Both the position numbers and the translations under genes were made by a program. The notes under the pieces were generated by a model. That model was not told the DNA's origin. It worked only from the letters and a program-made list of their open reading frames with translations, and ran no database searches. A stretch of DNA of 64,000 bases from UBA9214 sp964443845 (GTDB lineage Bacteria > Pseudomonadota > Gammaproteobacteria > UBA9214), in the NCBI GenBank assembly GCA_964443845.1, contig CAYUFA010000005.1, forward strand, positions 11,111 to 75,110, read 5' to 3'. Below, one piece after another: positions 1 through 8,602 of the stretch (the stretch's first letter is position 1; the number at the start of each line of letters is the position of its first letter).

Positions 1-42
1 AATCACGCCCTGTTTTTTCACCGCAAATCTTCTGAGGCCAGC

Positions 43-1221
43 ATGACCATCCAGTCTTTTCATCCCCCGGTGCGTACCCTGATGGGGCCGGGCCCCTCCA
101 CCGTCGACCCGCGTATCCTCGAGGCCATGTCACGTCCGACCCTGGGCCACCTGGACCCGGTATTCGTCAATATGATGGACGAGATGAAGGTCCTGCTGCG
201 CTATGCATTCCGTACCGAAAACGACCTGACCATGCCGGTTTCCGCGCCAGGTTCCGCGGGTATGGAGATGTGTTTCGTCAACCTGGTCGAACCGGGCGAC
301 AAGGTCATCGTCTGCCAGAACGGCGTGTTCGGCGGACGCATGAAGGAAAACGTCGAGCGTAGCGGCGGGACCGCGGTGCTGGTCGAGGATACCTGGGGCA
401 CCGCCGTGGACCCGGACAAACTGCGCGCGGCGCTGCAGGCCAATCCGGATGCGAAAGTCGTCGCCTTCGTACACGCCGAGACCTCGACCGGCGCGATTTC
501 GGACGCGCGCGCGCTGGCGGCCATCGCGCACGAGCATGGCTGCCTGGTCATCGCCGACACCGTGACCTCGCTCGGGGGTTCACCCCTGCTGGTGGACGAG
601 TGGCAGCTCGACGCGGTGTATTCCGGTTCCCAGAAATGCCTGTCCTGCGTGCCGGGCCTGTCACCGGTGACCTTCAGCAAGGCGGCGATCGAACGTATCA
701 CCACGCGCAGCAAAAAGGTCCAGAGCTGGTTCCTCGACCTGAACCTGATCCTGGGCTACTGGGGGGGTGGCACCAAGCGGGCCTATCACCACACCGCGCC
801 GGTGAATACCCTGTACGCCCTGCACGAGGCGCTGGTGATTCTGCAGGACGAGGGTATCGAGAACGCCTGGGCACGCCACCAGCACCACCACGAGGCCCTG
901 CGCACCGGCTTCGAGGCCATGGGGCTGAACTTCGTGGTGCCGGAAGGCCAGCGGTTACCGCAGCTGAATGCCGTGTCCGTCCCGGACGGGGTGGATGAGG
1001 CCGCCGTACGCAATATCCTGCTCAGCGAGTACAACCTGGAAATCGGCGCCGGTCTCGGTGCCATGGCGGGCAAGATCTGGCGTGTGGGGCTGATGGGCTA
1101 CGCCTGTACCCGGACCAACGTGCTGTTCTGCCTGGGGGCACTCGATGCCGTGCTGAGCGGCATGCGCGCACCGATCCATTCGGGTGTCGCGGTGGAGGCT
1201 GCCCGCGCATTCTACGGCTGA
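43..1221 (+). CDS. Alanine-glyoxylate / serine-pyruvate-type aminotransferase (class V, PLP)
   Basis: Pyridoxal-phosphate enzyme of the class V aminotransferase fold, expected to move an amino group between alanine or serine and glyoxylate or a related 2-oxo acid in the cytoplasm. The 392-residue length is usual for the family. Lys198 in the motif SGSQK is the expected Schiff-base lysine, Asp172 in ADTVTSLGG the residue that pairs with the pyridine nitrogen, and the N-terminal MGPGPS loop is typical. The start lies 42 bases from the window edge with a modest purine-rich upstream region, so any operon partner upstream cannot be seen. It is convergent with msrB. Family is clear; the exact donor and acceptor are inferred. 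Confidence 0.85.
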   Translation: MTIQSFHPPVRTLMGPGPSTVDPRILEAMSRPTLGHLDPVFVNMMDEMKVLLRYAFRTENDLTMPVSAPGSAGMEMCFVNLVEPGDKVIVCQNGVFGGRMKENVERSGGTAVLVEDTWGTAVDPDKLRAALQANPDAKVVAFVHAETSTGAISDARALAAIAHEHGCLVIADTVTSLGGSPLLVDEWQLDAVYSGSQKCLSCVPGLSPVTFSKAAIERITTRSKKVQSWFLDLNLILGYWGGGTKRAYHHTAPVNTLYALHEALVILQDEGIENAWARHQHHHEALRTGFEAMGLNFVVPEGQRLPQLNAVSVPDGVDEAAVRNILLSEYNLEIGAGLGAMAGKIWRVGLMGYACTRTNVLFCLGALDAVLSGMRAPIHSGVAVEAARAFYG

Positions 1222-1292
1222 ATCCTCCGGCGGCATCCCGGGACCACGGCCCGCGACCGGTTCGCATCCGGCCGGGGGCAGGGTGATGCCTG

Positions 1293-1877
1293 CTACTTCG
1301 CGTCCTGCGGCTGCGCGGCAGGACTGTTGAACAGCTTCAGGTATTCCCCGTAGCCTTCCTCGGCCAGCTTGTCGCGCGGGATGAAGCGCAGCGCGGCCGA
1401 GTTGATGCAGTAGCGCAGGCCGGTCGGCCGTGGCCCGTCATTGAACACGTGACCCAGGTGTGAACCGGCGATCGAACTCTTCAGCTCGGTGCGCTTGATG
1501 AAAAAGTGCGTATCGTCGTGCTCCACGAGCGCGTCGGGCTGGATCGGACGGGTGAAACTCGGCCAGCCGGTACCGGACTTGAACTTGTCCGTCGAGCTGA
1601 ACAACGGCTGGCCGGAAACGATGTCGACGTAGATCCCTTCCTGCTTGTTGTTCCAGTAGGCATTGTGAAAGGCCGGCTCGGTCGCCTCGTGCTGCGTGAC
1701 CTCGTACTGGAGCGGCGTCAGGCGCTTTTTCAGGACCGCGTCCGGGGGCACGGCGTAGTGCTGGCCGGCCGCGGCGCCGCGCGCGGCCGGCGGGCTCGCC
1801 AGCGCCGGGGAGCGAGAGCCAGCCAGGGCGGTGGCGGCAAGGATACCGAGCAGGGTGGTGGCCAGTACGGTTTTCAT
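1293..1877 (-). CDS. msrB: Exported peptide-methionine (R)-S-oxide reductase
   Basis: Reduces methionine-R-sulfoxide in damaged proteins. The start at 1877 gives a 194-residue protein beginning with a hydrophobic stretch (MKTVLATTLLGILAATALAG) that looks like a signal peptide, so it probably works outside the cytoplasm; the frame stays open further upstream but that extension has no MsrB similarity. The core motifs SGTGWPSF (about residues 101-108), GSHLGHVF (138-145) and RYCINSAALRF with catalytic Cys157 are present. The zinc-binding CxxC pairs are absent and the usual resolving cysteine before PLFSS is replaced (SGQPLFSS), so this looks like a zinc-free, single-cysteine MsrB. It lies downstream of ygfZ on the same strand with about 80 bases between them. 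Confidence 0.9.
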   Translation of the reverse strand: MKTVLATTLLGILAATALAGSRSPALASPPAARGAAAGQHYAVPPDAVLKKRLTPLQYEVTQHEATEPAFHNAYWNNKQEGIYVDIVSGQPLFSSTDKFKSGTGWPSFTRPIQPDALVEHDDTHFFIKRTELKSSIAGSHLGHVFNDGPRPTGLRYCINSAALRFIPRDKLAEEGYGEYLKLFNSPAAQPQDAK

Positions 1878-1956
1878 GTCGATTCTCCGGTTCGGAACGG
1901 GCTGCCGATACGAATCTGACCGTTTCCCGCCAGGCAGGTTCAGCACAGGCCGCGGG

Positions 1957-3018
1957 TTACGGCCGTTCGCGGGATACCGGCTCGAAATCATAGGGCAGCG
2001 TGCGCAGCTCGAAGGCCGACCCCGTGGCACTGCCAAGGTGCAGGCCACCCGCCTCGGCGGCCTGGATCTGCAGCACGGCCAGGGCCAGCAGGCCGCCATC
2101 CGGATGGGCCTGGGCATCGACGATCTGGCCGACCGGCTGGGCAGGAACGTGCGCGGAGTACAGTTCCGCGCCCGGTGCCACGGAGGCGTCCTGCGCGATG
2201 TGGCCGAGGTACATGCGCCGCTTGAGGGTCCCCAGGTACTGCATGCGTGCCACGATTTCCTGGCCGGGATAGCAGCCTTTCCTGAAACTCACGCCATCGA
2301 CCAGCTGCAGGTTGGTCATTTGCGGTACGAAGGCCTCACGCGTGGCGGCGAACACCGCGGGCAGGCCGGCGAGGATTTCGAGCAGGCGCCAGACGGACTC
2401 TCCCACCGGCGCCCCGTGCACGTTCAGGCTGTCCCAGCATTGTTGCGCGGCCTGCAGGGAAGCGGCGTATACCTCGAAGCGCGGCTGCGGGCCGGGGACG
2501 CGCAACAGCGTGAAATCACCCTGCCGGGCAACCCCGTTCACCGTGTCCGGGCAGACGCCCGTGGCCGCCTGCAGTTCGGCCGCTGCCTCCGTGCCGCTGA
2601 CGCCGATGCGCAGAAAGTTGTCGCTGACGTCCTCCAGCGTGACCCGGGCGCGGATGACGTACATGCGCAGCCGCTGCAATACCGCTTCCAGGGTATCCAC
2701 CGGCAGCCGCAGGTAGTAGATGTCAGCACGCCGGAAGATCCGCATCAGTCCCAGCATGCGGCCCTTGGGCGTGCAGTACGCGCTCAACTGACTGGTGTCT
2801 TCCTCGAGCTGCTGGATGTCGTTACTGAGCTGGGTCTGCAGGAAGCTGCCGGCTTCCGGCCCGTGGACGGCGATCACGCCCTGGTATTCCAGATCGGCAA
2901 ATACCAGGCCACCGAGTGCAGCCCGGTGCTCGCGCTCCGGGTTGCCGAAATGCGTGATCCGGTCGTTCTCGAATTCTGCGCCGGCGTTCGCGAGAAACGC
3001 CTTCCATTCCTGTTTCAT
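1957..3018 (-). CDS. ygfZ: Folate-binding protein YgfZ (Fe-S cluster maintenance)
   Basis: GcvT-like protein that binds tetrahydrofolate and helps maintain certain iron-sulfur enzymes. The 353-residue protein carries the family signature KGCYPGQE at residues 247-254, containing the conserved cysteine, and a GcvT-like N-terminal domain. The start at 3018 is chosen because it begins the conserved region; the longer open frame upstream would run back across the sdhC promoter and coding region. It is transcribed divergently from the sdh operon, whose SdhB is an Fe-S protein, which fits the known role. An msrB gene follows on the same strand. Confidence 0.9.
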   Translation of the reverse strand: MKQEWKAFLANAGAEFENDRITHFGNPEREHRAALGGLVFADLEYQGVIAVHGPEAGSFLQTQLSNDIQQLEEDTSQLSAYCTPKGRMLGLMRIFRRADIYYLRLPVDTLEAVLQRLRMYVIRARVTLEDVSDNFLRIGVSGTEAAAELQAATGVCPDTVNGVARQGDFTLLRVPGPQPRFEVYAASLQAAQQCWDSLNVHGAPVGESVWRLLEILAGLPAVFAATREAFVPQMTNLQLVDGVSFRKGCYPGQEIVARMQYLGTLKRRMYLGHIAQDASVAPGAELYSAHVPAQPVGQIVDAQAHPDGGLLALAVLQIQAAEAGGLHLGSATGSAFELRTLPYDFEPVSRERP

Positions 3019-3123
3019 GTCTGCTCCAGCGGGTTGCGTCGCAGATTCTAGCGCCTTGCGGCATGCGCTGTCAGCCGGCGGGCAGCACCCGTGTACCGTC
3101 TGGTTTTCACACCACAGCAATGG

Positions 3124-3129
3124 TATAAA
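3124..3129 (+). promoter_or_regulatory. Possible -10 element for the sdh operon
   Basis: A TATAAA hexamer lies 28 bases before the sdhC start in the ygfZ/sdhC divergent gap, which would place a transcription start near 3136. A weak GTTTTC-like hexamer lies about 16-17 bases upstream. Only the -10 match is convincing. Confidence 0.3.
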
Positions 3130-3156
3130 ACCGGGCAGGCAGAAGATCATGAGCAC

Positions 3157-3537
3157 ATGACCAAACGGCGCAGCCCTCCAGTATACCTCAACCTGTTCCG
3201 GATCCGCTTCCCGGTGGGTGCCGTCACCTCGATCGGCCACCGGGTATCCGGCGTGCTGCTGTTCCTGGCCTTGCCTGCACTGCTCTGGTTGCTGGACCTC
3301 TCGTTGCGCGATGCGGAGGGTTACCGGCAGGCGATCGCGCTGCTGCAATCCACCCCCCTGAAGCTGGCGTCCGTACCGCTTGCCTGGTCCGTACTGCATC
3401 ACCTGTTCTCGGGAATCCGCTTCCTGCTGATCGACATCGACACCGGCGTGCAACTGAAACCGGCCCGGGCCAGCGCCTGGCTGGTGAATTCCGCCGCGCT
3501 GGCGGCGACGCTCGGGTATCTGGTCTGCGTGCTGTGA
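3157..3537 (+). CDS. sdhC: Succinate dehydrogenase cytochrome b556 subunit
   Basis: Membrane anchor subunit of complex II that holds heme b and helps form the quinone site. The 126-residue protein starts MTKRRSPPVYLNL; this start is chosen over an in-frame upstream codon because family members begin with a short basic N-terminus followed by the conserved LNLFRIRFPVGAVTSIGHRVSG segment. Three hydrophobic helices are visible. His82 in HHLFSGIRFLLID is the expected heme ligand. It is the first gene of sdhCDAB and its stop overlaps the GTG start of sdhD by four bases, suggesting translational coupling. Confidence 0.92.
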   Translation: MTKRRSPPVYLNLFRIRFPVGAVTSIGHRVSGVLLFLALPALLWLLDLSLRDAEGYRQAIALLQSTPLKLASVPLAWSVLHHLFSGIRFLLIDIDTGVQLKPARASAWLVNSAALAATLGYLVCVL

Positions 3538-3878
3538 GTTACCGCGTCGACGGCATGCGGGTCTGGATGATGCAACGCATCACCGCGCTGTACCTGGCAC
3601 TCTACCTGGTCGGGGTGAGCGGCTGGTTCTGGCTGCACCCGGTCACGGATTATGCCGGCTGGCGCGCCTGGTTCAGCCATCCGCCCGCCGCCATCGGCAG
3701 TGCCGGTTTCCTGCTGGCGCTGCTGATTCATGGCTGGGTCGGGTTGCGTGACGTGATCCTGGATTACGTCCACTCGCTCGGTCTGCGCCTGGTGGTACTG
3801 ACCCTGGTCGCGTTCCTGCTGATCGGTTGCGGGTTCTGGGGCGCGCGCATCCTCATCCTGGCCAGCGGGCCGGCATGA
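3534..3878 (+). CDS. sdhD: Succinate dehydrogenase hydrophobic anchor subunit
   Basis: Second membrane anchor of complex II. The 114-residue protein has three transmembrane helices and His66 in the segment HGWVGLRDVILDYVH, which corresponds to the conserved heme/quinone region. It begins with GTG inside the sdhC stop (GTGA) and its own stop overlaps the sdhA start (ATGA), so the three genes form an unbroken translational chain. Assignment rests on this position as well as the family motif, because SdhD proteins are poorly conserved. Confidence 0.9.
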   Translation: MSYRVDGMRVWMMQRITALYLALYLVGVSGWFWLHPVTDYAGWRAWFSHPPAAIGSAGFLLALLIHGWVGLRDVILDYVHSLGLRLVVLTLVAFLLIGCGFWGARILILASGPA

Positions 3879-5638
3879 ACCTGCCGCGCCGCCAGTTCGA
3901 TACCCTGATCATCGGCGCCGGCGGCGGCGGCCTGCGCGCCGCGCTGCAGCTGGCGCAGGCGGATGCCCATGTCGCCGTGGTATCGAAGGTGTTTCCGACG
4001 CGCTCCCACACCGTGGCGGCGCAGGGCGGCGTGAATGCCGCACTGGCCAATGTGCGGCCGGACAACTGGCACTGGCACATGTTCGACACCGTCAAGGGCA
4101 GCGACTACCTCGGCGACCAGGACGCCATCGAGTACATGTGCCGCACGGCACCGCGTGCGGTCTACGAGCTGGAACATTTCGGCGTGCCGTTCTCACGTCT
4201 CGACAACGGCCGGATCTACCAGCGCCAGTTCGGCGGCCAGAGCATGCATTTCGGTGGCGAGCAGGCCGCGCGCACCTGCGCCGCGGCGGATCGCACCGGT
4301 CATGCCATCCTGCAGGCCCTGTACCAGCAGAACATCCGCGCCCGCACGCATTTCTTCGACGAGTTTTTCGCCGTTGACCTGCTGGTGGACCAGGCCGGGT
4401 TCATTCTCGGTGCACTGTTGCTGGATATCGCCAGCGGCGACAAGCTGGTGATCGAGGCCCGGACCACCCTGCTGGCCACCGGGGGTGCCGGGCAGATCTT
4501 CCGCACCAACACCAATGCCCTGATCAATACCGGTGACGGCATGGCCATGGCGCTGCGCGCCGGCGTCCCGCTGCAGGACATGGAGTTCTTCCAGTTCCAC
4601 CCTACCGGCATCGCCGGCAAGGGCATGTTGCTGAGCGAGGCCGCGCGCGGCGAGGGCGGCTACCTGGTCAACAGCGAGGGCGAGCGTTTCATGGAGCGCC
4701 ATGCCCCGCACGCGAAGGACCTCGCCAGCCGTGACGTGGTCAGCCGCGCCATCGTCACCGAGGTGCGCGCAGGGCGCGGCTGCGGCCCGCACCGCGACCA
4801 CGTGCTGCTGCAGATGCACCACCTCGACAGCGAGCTGATCAGGAAACGCCTGCCGGCCATCCGCGACATGGCGCTGACCTTTGCCGGTGTCGACATGTGC
4901 GAGGCACCGGTCCCCGTGTTCCCGACTGCGCACTACACCATGGGCGGGATTCCGACCAACCGGCACGGGGAGGTGGTGGCGCCGATCGACCACGGTCCGG
5001 AAGAACCGTTGCCCGGACTGTATGCCGCCGGCGAGTGTGCCTGTGTCTCGGTGCATGGCGGCAACCGCCTGGGCGGCAACTCCCTGCTCGACATCATCGT
5101 GTTCGGCCGTGCGGCCGGCAACCGCATCATCGCGTACCTGGAGGAGAACCGCTATCACCGGCCGATGCGCGACGAGGCGCTGGAGCCGGCCCTGGCACGG
5201 CTGTCCCGCTGGGAGCGGCGCGGCGAGGGGGAATCCGTCGAGCACCTGCGCCAGGAGCTGACACGCGCCATGGAAGAACACTGTGGCGTGTTCCGCACCG
5301 AGGAGGTATTGAAGGAGGGGGTGGCCAGGGTCGTGTCCCTGCAGGAACGACTCGCCGATGTGCACCTGCGCGATCACAGCCGGGTGTTCAACACCGCCCG
5401 CATCGAGGCACTGGAACTGGAAAACCTGATGGAGGTGGCGGTCGCGACGATCCTGTCCGCGCTGCGGCGCCAGGAGAGCCGCGGCGCGCACTCGCGCATC
5501 GATTACCCGGAGCGCGACGACGTCAACTGGCTGCGCCACAGCCTGTATCACCGGGACGGGCGGCGCATCGACTACAAGCCGGTGCGCACGAAACCGCTGA
5601 CCGTGGAATCGTTCCCGCCCAAACCGCGCGTCTACTGA
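3875..5638 (+). CDS. sdhA: Succinate dehydrogenase flavoprotein subunit
   Basis: Catalytic subunit oxidising succinate to fumarate with covalent FAD. The 587-residue protein opens with an FAD-binding GAGGGGLRAALQ motif and has His45 in RSHTVAAQGG, the expected covalent FAD attachment site. HFGVPFSR, FHPTGI and HGGNRLGGNSLLD are the conserved substrate and FAD contacts. The start at 3875 overlaps sdhD by four bases; an in-frame upstream extension is ignored because it lacks family similarity. FAD attachment is expected to need SdhE, encoded two genes downstream. Confidence 0.96.
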   Translation: MNLPRRQFDTLIIGAGGGGLRAALQLAQADAHVAVVSKVFPTRSHTVAAQGGVNAALANVRPDNWHWHMFDTVKGSDYLGDQDAIEYMCRTAPRAVYELEHFGVPFSRLDNGRIYQRQFGGQSMHFGGEQAARTCAAADRTGHAILQALYQQNIRARTHFFDEFFAVDLLVDQAGFILGALLLDIASGDKLVIEARTTLLATGGAGQIFRTNTNALINTGDGMAMALRAGVPLQDMEFFQFHPTGIAGKGMLLSEAARGEGGYLVNSEGERFMERHAPHAKDLASRDVVSRAIVTEVRAGRGCGPHRDHVLLQMHHLDSELIRKRLPAIRDMALTFAGVDMCEAPVPVFPTAHYTMGGIPTNRHGEVVAPIDHGPEEPLPGLYAAGECACVSVHGGNRLGGNSLLDIIVFGRAAGNRIIAYLEENRYHRPMRDEALEPALARLSRWERRGEGESVEHLRQELTRAMEEHCGVFRTEEVLKEGVARVVSLQERLADVHLRDHSRVFNTARIEALELENLMEVAVATILSALRRQESRGAHSRIDYPERDDVNWLRHSLYHRDGRRIDYKPVRTKPLTVESFPPKPRVY

Positions 5639-5654
5639 CGGAGTCACCCGTAGC

Positions 5655-6356
5655 ATGAGGATATCCATCTATCGTTACGACCCGGATGCCGACAGCGCGC
5701 CCCGGATGCAGGATTTCGAGCTGGAAGAGAAATCCCTGAACCCGGAGCTGATGCTGCTCGATGCCCTGCTGATGCTGAAGGCGCAGGACGAGACGCTCAG
5801 CTTCCGCCGCTCCTGCGGCGAGGGCGTGTGCGGATCCGATGGCATGAACGTGAACGGCCGCAACCTGCTCGCCTGCATCACGCCGCTGTTTTCGCTCAGG
5901 ACACCGATCGAGATCCGCCCCATGCCGGGCCTGCCGGTGATCCGTGATCTCGTGGTCGACCTGCAGCCGTTCTATCGCCAGTACCGGGCGGTCGACCCTT
6001 ATCTCATCAACAAGGACCCGGAACCGGAGGTGGAACGCCTGCAGTCACCGGCCGACCGGGAACAGCTCGACGGCCTGTACGAATGCATCCTGTGCGGCTG
6101 CTGTTCGACCGCCTGTCCATCCTTCTGGTGGAACCCGGACCGGTTCCTCGGTCCGGCCGCGCTGCTGCAGGCCTGGCGATTTCTCGCCGACAGCCGCGAC
6201 CAGGCCACCGACGAGCGCCTCGCCAACCTCGACGGTCCCTTCAAGCTGTTCCGCTGCCACACGATCATGAACTGCGTCGAGGTGTGTCCCAAGGGACTCA
6301 ACCCCACACGCGCGATCGGCCGCATCAAGGAACTGATGCTCCGGCGCATGACCTGA
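5655..6356 (+). CDS. sdhB: Succinate dehydrogenase iron-sulfur subunit
   Basis: Electron-transfer subunit passing electrons from FAD to quinone. The 233-residue protein shows all three cluster motifs in order: SCGEGVCGSDG with a later LLAC for the 2Fe-2S cluster, CILCGCCSTACP for the 4Fe-4S cluster, and CHTIMNCVEVCPKGLNP for the 3Fe-4S cluster and the last cysteine of the 4Fe-4S site. It follows sdhA after 16 bases, and its TGA overlaps the sdhE start by one base. Confidence 0.96.
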   Translation: MRISIYRYDPDADSAPRMQDFELEEKSLNPELMLLDALLMLKAQDETLSFRRSCGEGVCGSDGMNVNGRNLLACITPLFSLRTPIEIRPMPGLPVIRDLVVDLQPFYRQYRAVDPYLINKDPEPEVERLQSPADREQLDGLYECILCGCCSTACPSFWWNPDRFLGPAALLQAWRFLADSRDQATDERLANLDGPFKLFRCHTIMNCVEVCPKGLNPTRAIGRIKELMLRRMT

Positions 6357-6619
6357 TGGAAAACGGACACGCTACGCGCACGGCTTTCAACCGGCTGTCC
6401 TGGCAGTGCCGGCGCGGCATGCGCGAACTGGATGAACTGCTCAAGGCCTTCCTGGAACGGCGTTACTCGACACTGGACCAGCGCGAACTGCAGCTGTTCA
6501 ACTGCCTGCTCGAATACCCCGACAGCGTGTTGCTGGAATTGCTGATGGGCCGCATGTTGCCGGCGGACCGCGATGTCGCCAGACTCGTCGCCTCCATACG
6601 CCACGCCGCTCAGGCTTGA
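6356..6619 (+). CDS. sdhE: FAD assembly factor SdhE (YgfY)
   Basis: Small cytoplasmic protein that promotes covalent FAD attachment to SdhA. The 87-residue protein contains the family signature RRGMRELDELL at about residues 20-30, and the hydrophilic helical bundle pattern typical of the family. Start and stop are tightly packed between sdhB (one-base overlap) and ygfX (47-base overlap). Position at the end of the sdh operon supports the assignment. Confidence 0.92.
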   Translation: MENGHATRTAFNRLSWQCRRGMRELDELLKAFLERRYSTLDQRELQLFNCLLEYPDSVLLELLMGRMLPADRDVARLVASIRHAAQA

Positions 6620-7022
6620 GCCGGCACGCTCCGTGCGGCTCGCCGGCTGGCTGCTGGCCGGACATGCCGGCGCGCTCCTGCTGCTGCCCGGGCTGCCCGT
6701 GGACCCACGGCTGCAACTTGCCCTGGGGCTGGCGCTGGCCGGCAGCCTGCTCTGGCACTGGCTGGACGCGGTACTGCGCCGGCTGCCGGGCTCGGTGCGC
6801 AGTTTCACCTGGCTGACGGGCAGCGACTGCCGGATTCAGCCGGTGCGCGGCCCTGTCTGCCGCGTGCACCTGTCCGGACCGGCCTTCGTGCAACCCTGGC
6901 TGGTGATCCTGGGATACCGGGCGGGTCGCTGGCGTCGCCGCTACCTGCTGCTGTTGCCGGACATGCTCGATCCCGACACCTTCCGCCGCTTGCGTGTACG
7001 CCTGCGCACGCAACATTGCTGA
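6573..7022 (+). CDS. YgfX-like small membrane protein
   Basis: The 149-residue protein has two adjacent hydrophobic segments (about residues 22-42 and 46-64) followed by a basic soluble tail rich in RR and RLRVRLR, the architecture of YgfX/CptA proteins. In E. coli YgfX is encoded directly after SdhE and has been proposed to affect cell-shape proteins. Sequence similarity in the family is low, so the call depends partly on the neighbour. The start at 6573 overlaps sdhE by 47 bases; the only nearby alternatives would remove part of the N-terminus. Role here is unproven. Confidence 0.65.
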   Translation: MSPDSSPPYATPLRLEPARSVRLAGWLLAGHAGALLLLPGLPVDPRLQLALGLALAGSLLWHWLDAVLRRLPGSVRSFTWLTGSDCRIQPVRGPVCRVHLSGPAFVQPWLVILGYRAGRWRRRYLLLLPDMLDPDTFRRLRVRLRTQHC

Positions 7023-8574
7023 ACGGTCTGCCGGCCGGCCAGCGGCCGGCAGCGCGCGCCTGAAACACGTGCTGCGACTGCTGTGCCTGCTGGTGCTCAC
7101 GGCCTGCAGCCGGCCGCCGGATTCGGCCATTCGCTTCGGGCTGGCCAGCGCGCCGGCCAGCCTCGATCCGCGCTATGCCACCGATGCCACCTCCGAGCGG
7201 ATCAACCGCCTGCTGTACCGGCGGCTGGTGGATTTCGACGCCGCGGCACGACCGGTGCCGGCGCTGGCCCGCTGGGAACAGCGCGGGCCGACCCGCTGGC
7301 GTTTTTACCTGCGCAGACCGCGCGCCCCCTTTCACGACGGGACGCCCCTGACCGCGGCCGACGTGGCGGCAACCTATCGCTCCATGCTGGCTCCCGGCAG
7401 TCTCTCGCCGCAGGCCGGGACCCTGCGTGTGATCCGCTCGATCCGCGTGATCGATGATGACACCCTGGATTTCGAACTGGAGCACCCGGATGCCCTGTTC
7501 CCCGGCTACCTCGCCATCGGCATCGTACCGGCACACGCCAGCGCCGGCGGTCAGCCGCTGCAGCGGGAACCCGTCGGCAGCGGACCGTTCCGCTTCACGG
7601 CCTGGCCGGACCCGGGCCGGCTCATCCTGACCCGGATCGCCGATGGCCAGCGCTTCGAGTTCCTGCGTGTGCCCGATCCCACCGTGCGCACCCTGAAGCT
7701 GTTGCGCGGGGAACTGGACCTGCTGCAGAACGACCTGCCTGCGGAACTCGTCGACTACCTGGGCCGGCAGCCCGGGATCCGGCTGTTGCGGGCGCATGGC
7801 AACAACTTCGCCTACCTCGGCTTCAACCTGCAGGACCCGGCCATGTCCGACCTGCGCGTGCGCCAGGCCATTGCGCACGCGATCGACCGTGCCGCCATCG
7901 TGAAGTACGTGCTTGGCGGCGCGGCCCGTACCGCGGCCGCCCTGCTGCCCCCGGAACACTGGGCCGGCAATCCCGCGCTGCAGGCACCGGACTACGATCC
8001 CGCCGCGGCCCGCCGCCTGTTGCAGGCGGCCGGCTATGACCGCCGCCATCCCCTGCAACTGGATTACAAGACCTCCACCGATCCGGTGCGCGTGCGGATC
8101 GCCACCATCCTCCAGCAGCAACTGGCGCAGGTCGGCATCCGGATGAAACTGAACAGCTACGACTGGGGTACCTTCTTCGGCGATATCAAGGCAGGGCACT
8201 TCCAGCTCTACAGCCTGATGTGGGTGGGCATCAAGACTCCGGATATCTTCCGTTACGCGTTCTACAGCCATTCACTGCCGCCGGGCGGCGCCAACCGCGG
8301 GCACTACGCCGATGCCGCCAGCGACCGCCTGATCGAACAGGCCGGGCAGGCGGACAGCCTGCAGGACCAGGCAGCGCTCTACCGGCGGTTGCAGGCGCGC
8401 CTGCTGGAGCAGTTGCCCTGCGTGCCGCTGTGGTACGAGGACCATGTCGCCGTGCTGCGTGCGTCGGTCACGGGCTACCGGCTGTCCGCCGACGGCAACT
8501 TCGACGGCCTGCTCCGCGTGCACAGGGTGGCAGCGGTCGCACACCCGGCCGGTGCGCCGCGCCACCCACAATGA
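6994..8574 (+). CDS. ABC transporter peptide-binding lipoprotein (SBP family 5)
   Basis: Periplasmic solute-binding protein of the Dpp/Opp/MppA class. A hydrophobic stretch ending in LTAC is a lipoprotein processing site, followed by the mature family-5 fold: LDPRYATDATSERI near the start, FHDGTPLTAADV, a DLLQNDLPAELVDYL segment and LRVRQAIAHAIDRAAIV. The start is uncertain: GTG at 6994 overlaps ygfX by 29 bases, while GTG at 7069 would give a very short 12-residue signal. Permease genes lie at 10.6-12.4 kb and no ATPase gene is in the window. The next genes are a YkuD protein and, further on, nagZ, so a murein-peptide ligand is possible but inferred. Confidence 0.85.
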   Translation: MYACARNIAERSAGRPAAGSARLKHVLRLLCLLVLTACSRPPDSAIRFGLASAPASLDPRYATDATSERINRLLYRRLVDFDAAARPVPALARWEQRGPTRWRFYLRRPRAPFHDGTPLTAADVAATYRSMLAPGSLSPQAGTLRVIRSIRVIDDDTLDFELEHPDALFPGYLAIGIVPAHASAGGQPLQREPVGSGPFRFTAWPDPGRLILTRIADGQRFEFLRVPDPTVRTLKLLRGELDLLQNDLPAELVDYLGRQPGIRLLRAHGNNFAYLGFNLQDPAMSDLRVRQAIAHAIDRAAIVKYVLGGAARTAAALLPPEHWAGNPALQAPDYDPAAARRLLQAAGYDRRHPLQLDYKTSTDPVRVRIATILQQQLAQVGIRMKLNSYDWGTFFGDIKAGHFQLYSLMWVGIKTPDIFRYAFYSHSLPPGGANRGHYADAASDRLIEQAGQADSLQDQAALYRRLQARLLEQLPCVPLWYEDHVAVLRASVTGYRLSADGNFDGLLRVHRVAAVAHPAGAPRHPQ

Positions 8575-8602
8575 GCATGCGGCCGGTATAATCGCCGCAT
8601 GC
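8575..8602. promoter_or_regulatory. Perfect 9-bp inverted repeat enclosing TATAAT and the next gene's start codon
   Basis: GCATGCGGC at 8575-8583 is mirrored by GCCGCATGC at 8594-8602 around a 10-base centre that contains TATAAT (8587-8592). The ATG of the YkuD gene (8599) lies in the right arm, and the left arm starts one base after the stop of the binding-protein gene. It could be a promoter for a leaderless transcript, a repressor site over a -10 box, or an RNA hairpin hiding the start codon on read-through mRNA. No good -35 is visible. Confidence 0.6.

Noticed and set aside
1222..1292. Possible bidirectional terminator between the aminotransferase gene and msrB
   Set aside because: Only GC-rich sequence without a convincing stem and T-run.
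4193..5668. Long minus-strand open frame across sdhA, and similar ones across the DppC, mfd and acnA genes
   Set aside because: They mirror genuine genes in codon-position GC bias and have no ribosome sites or domains.
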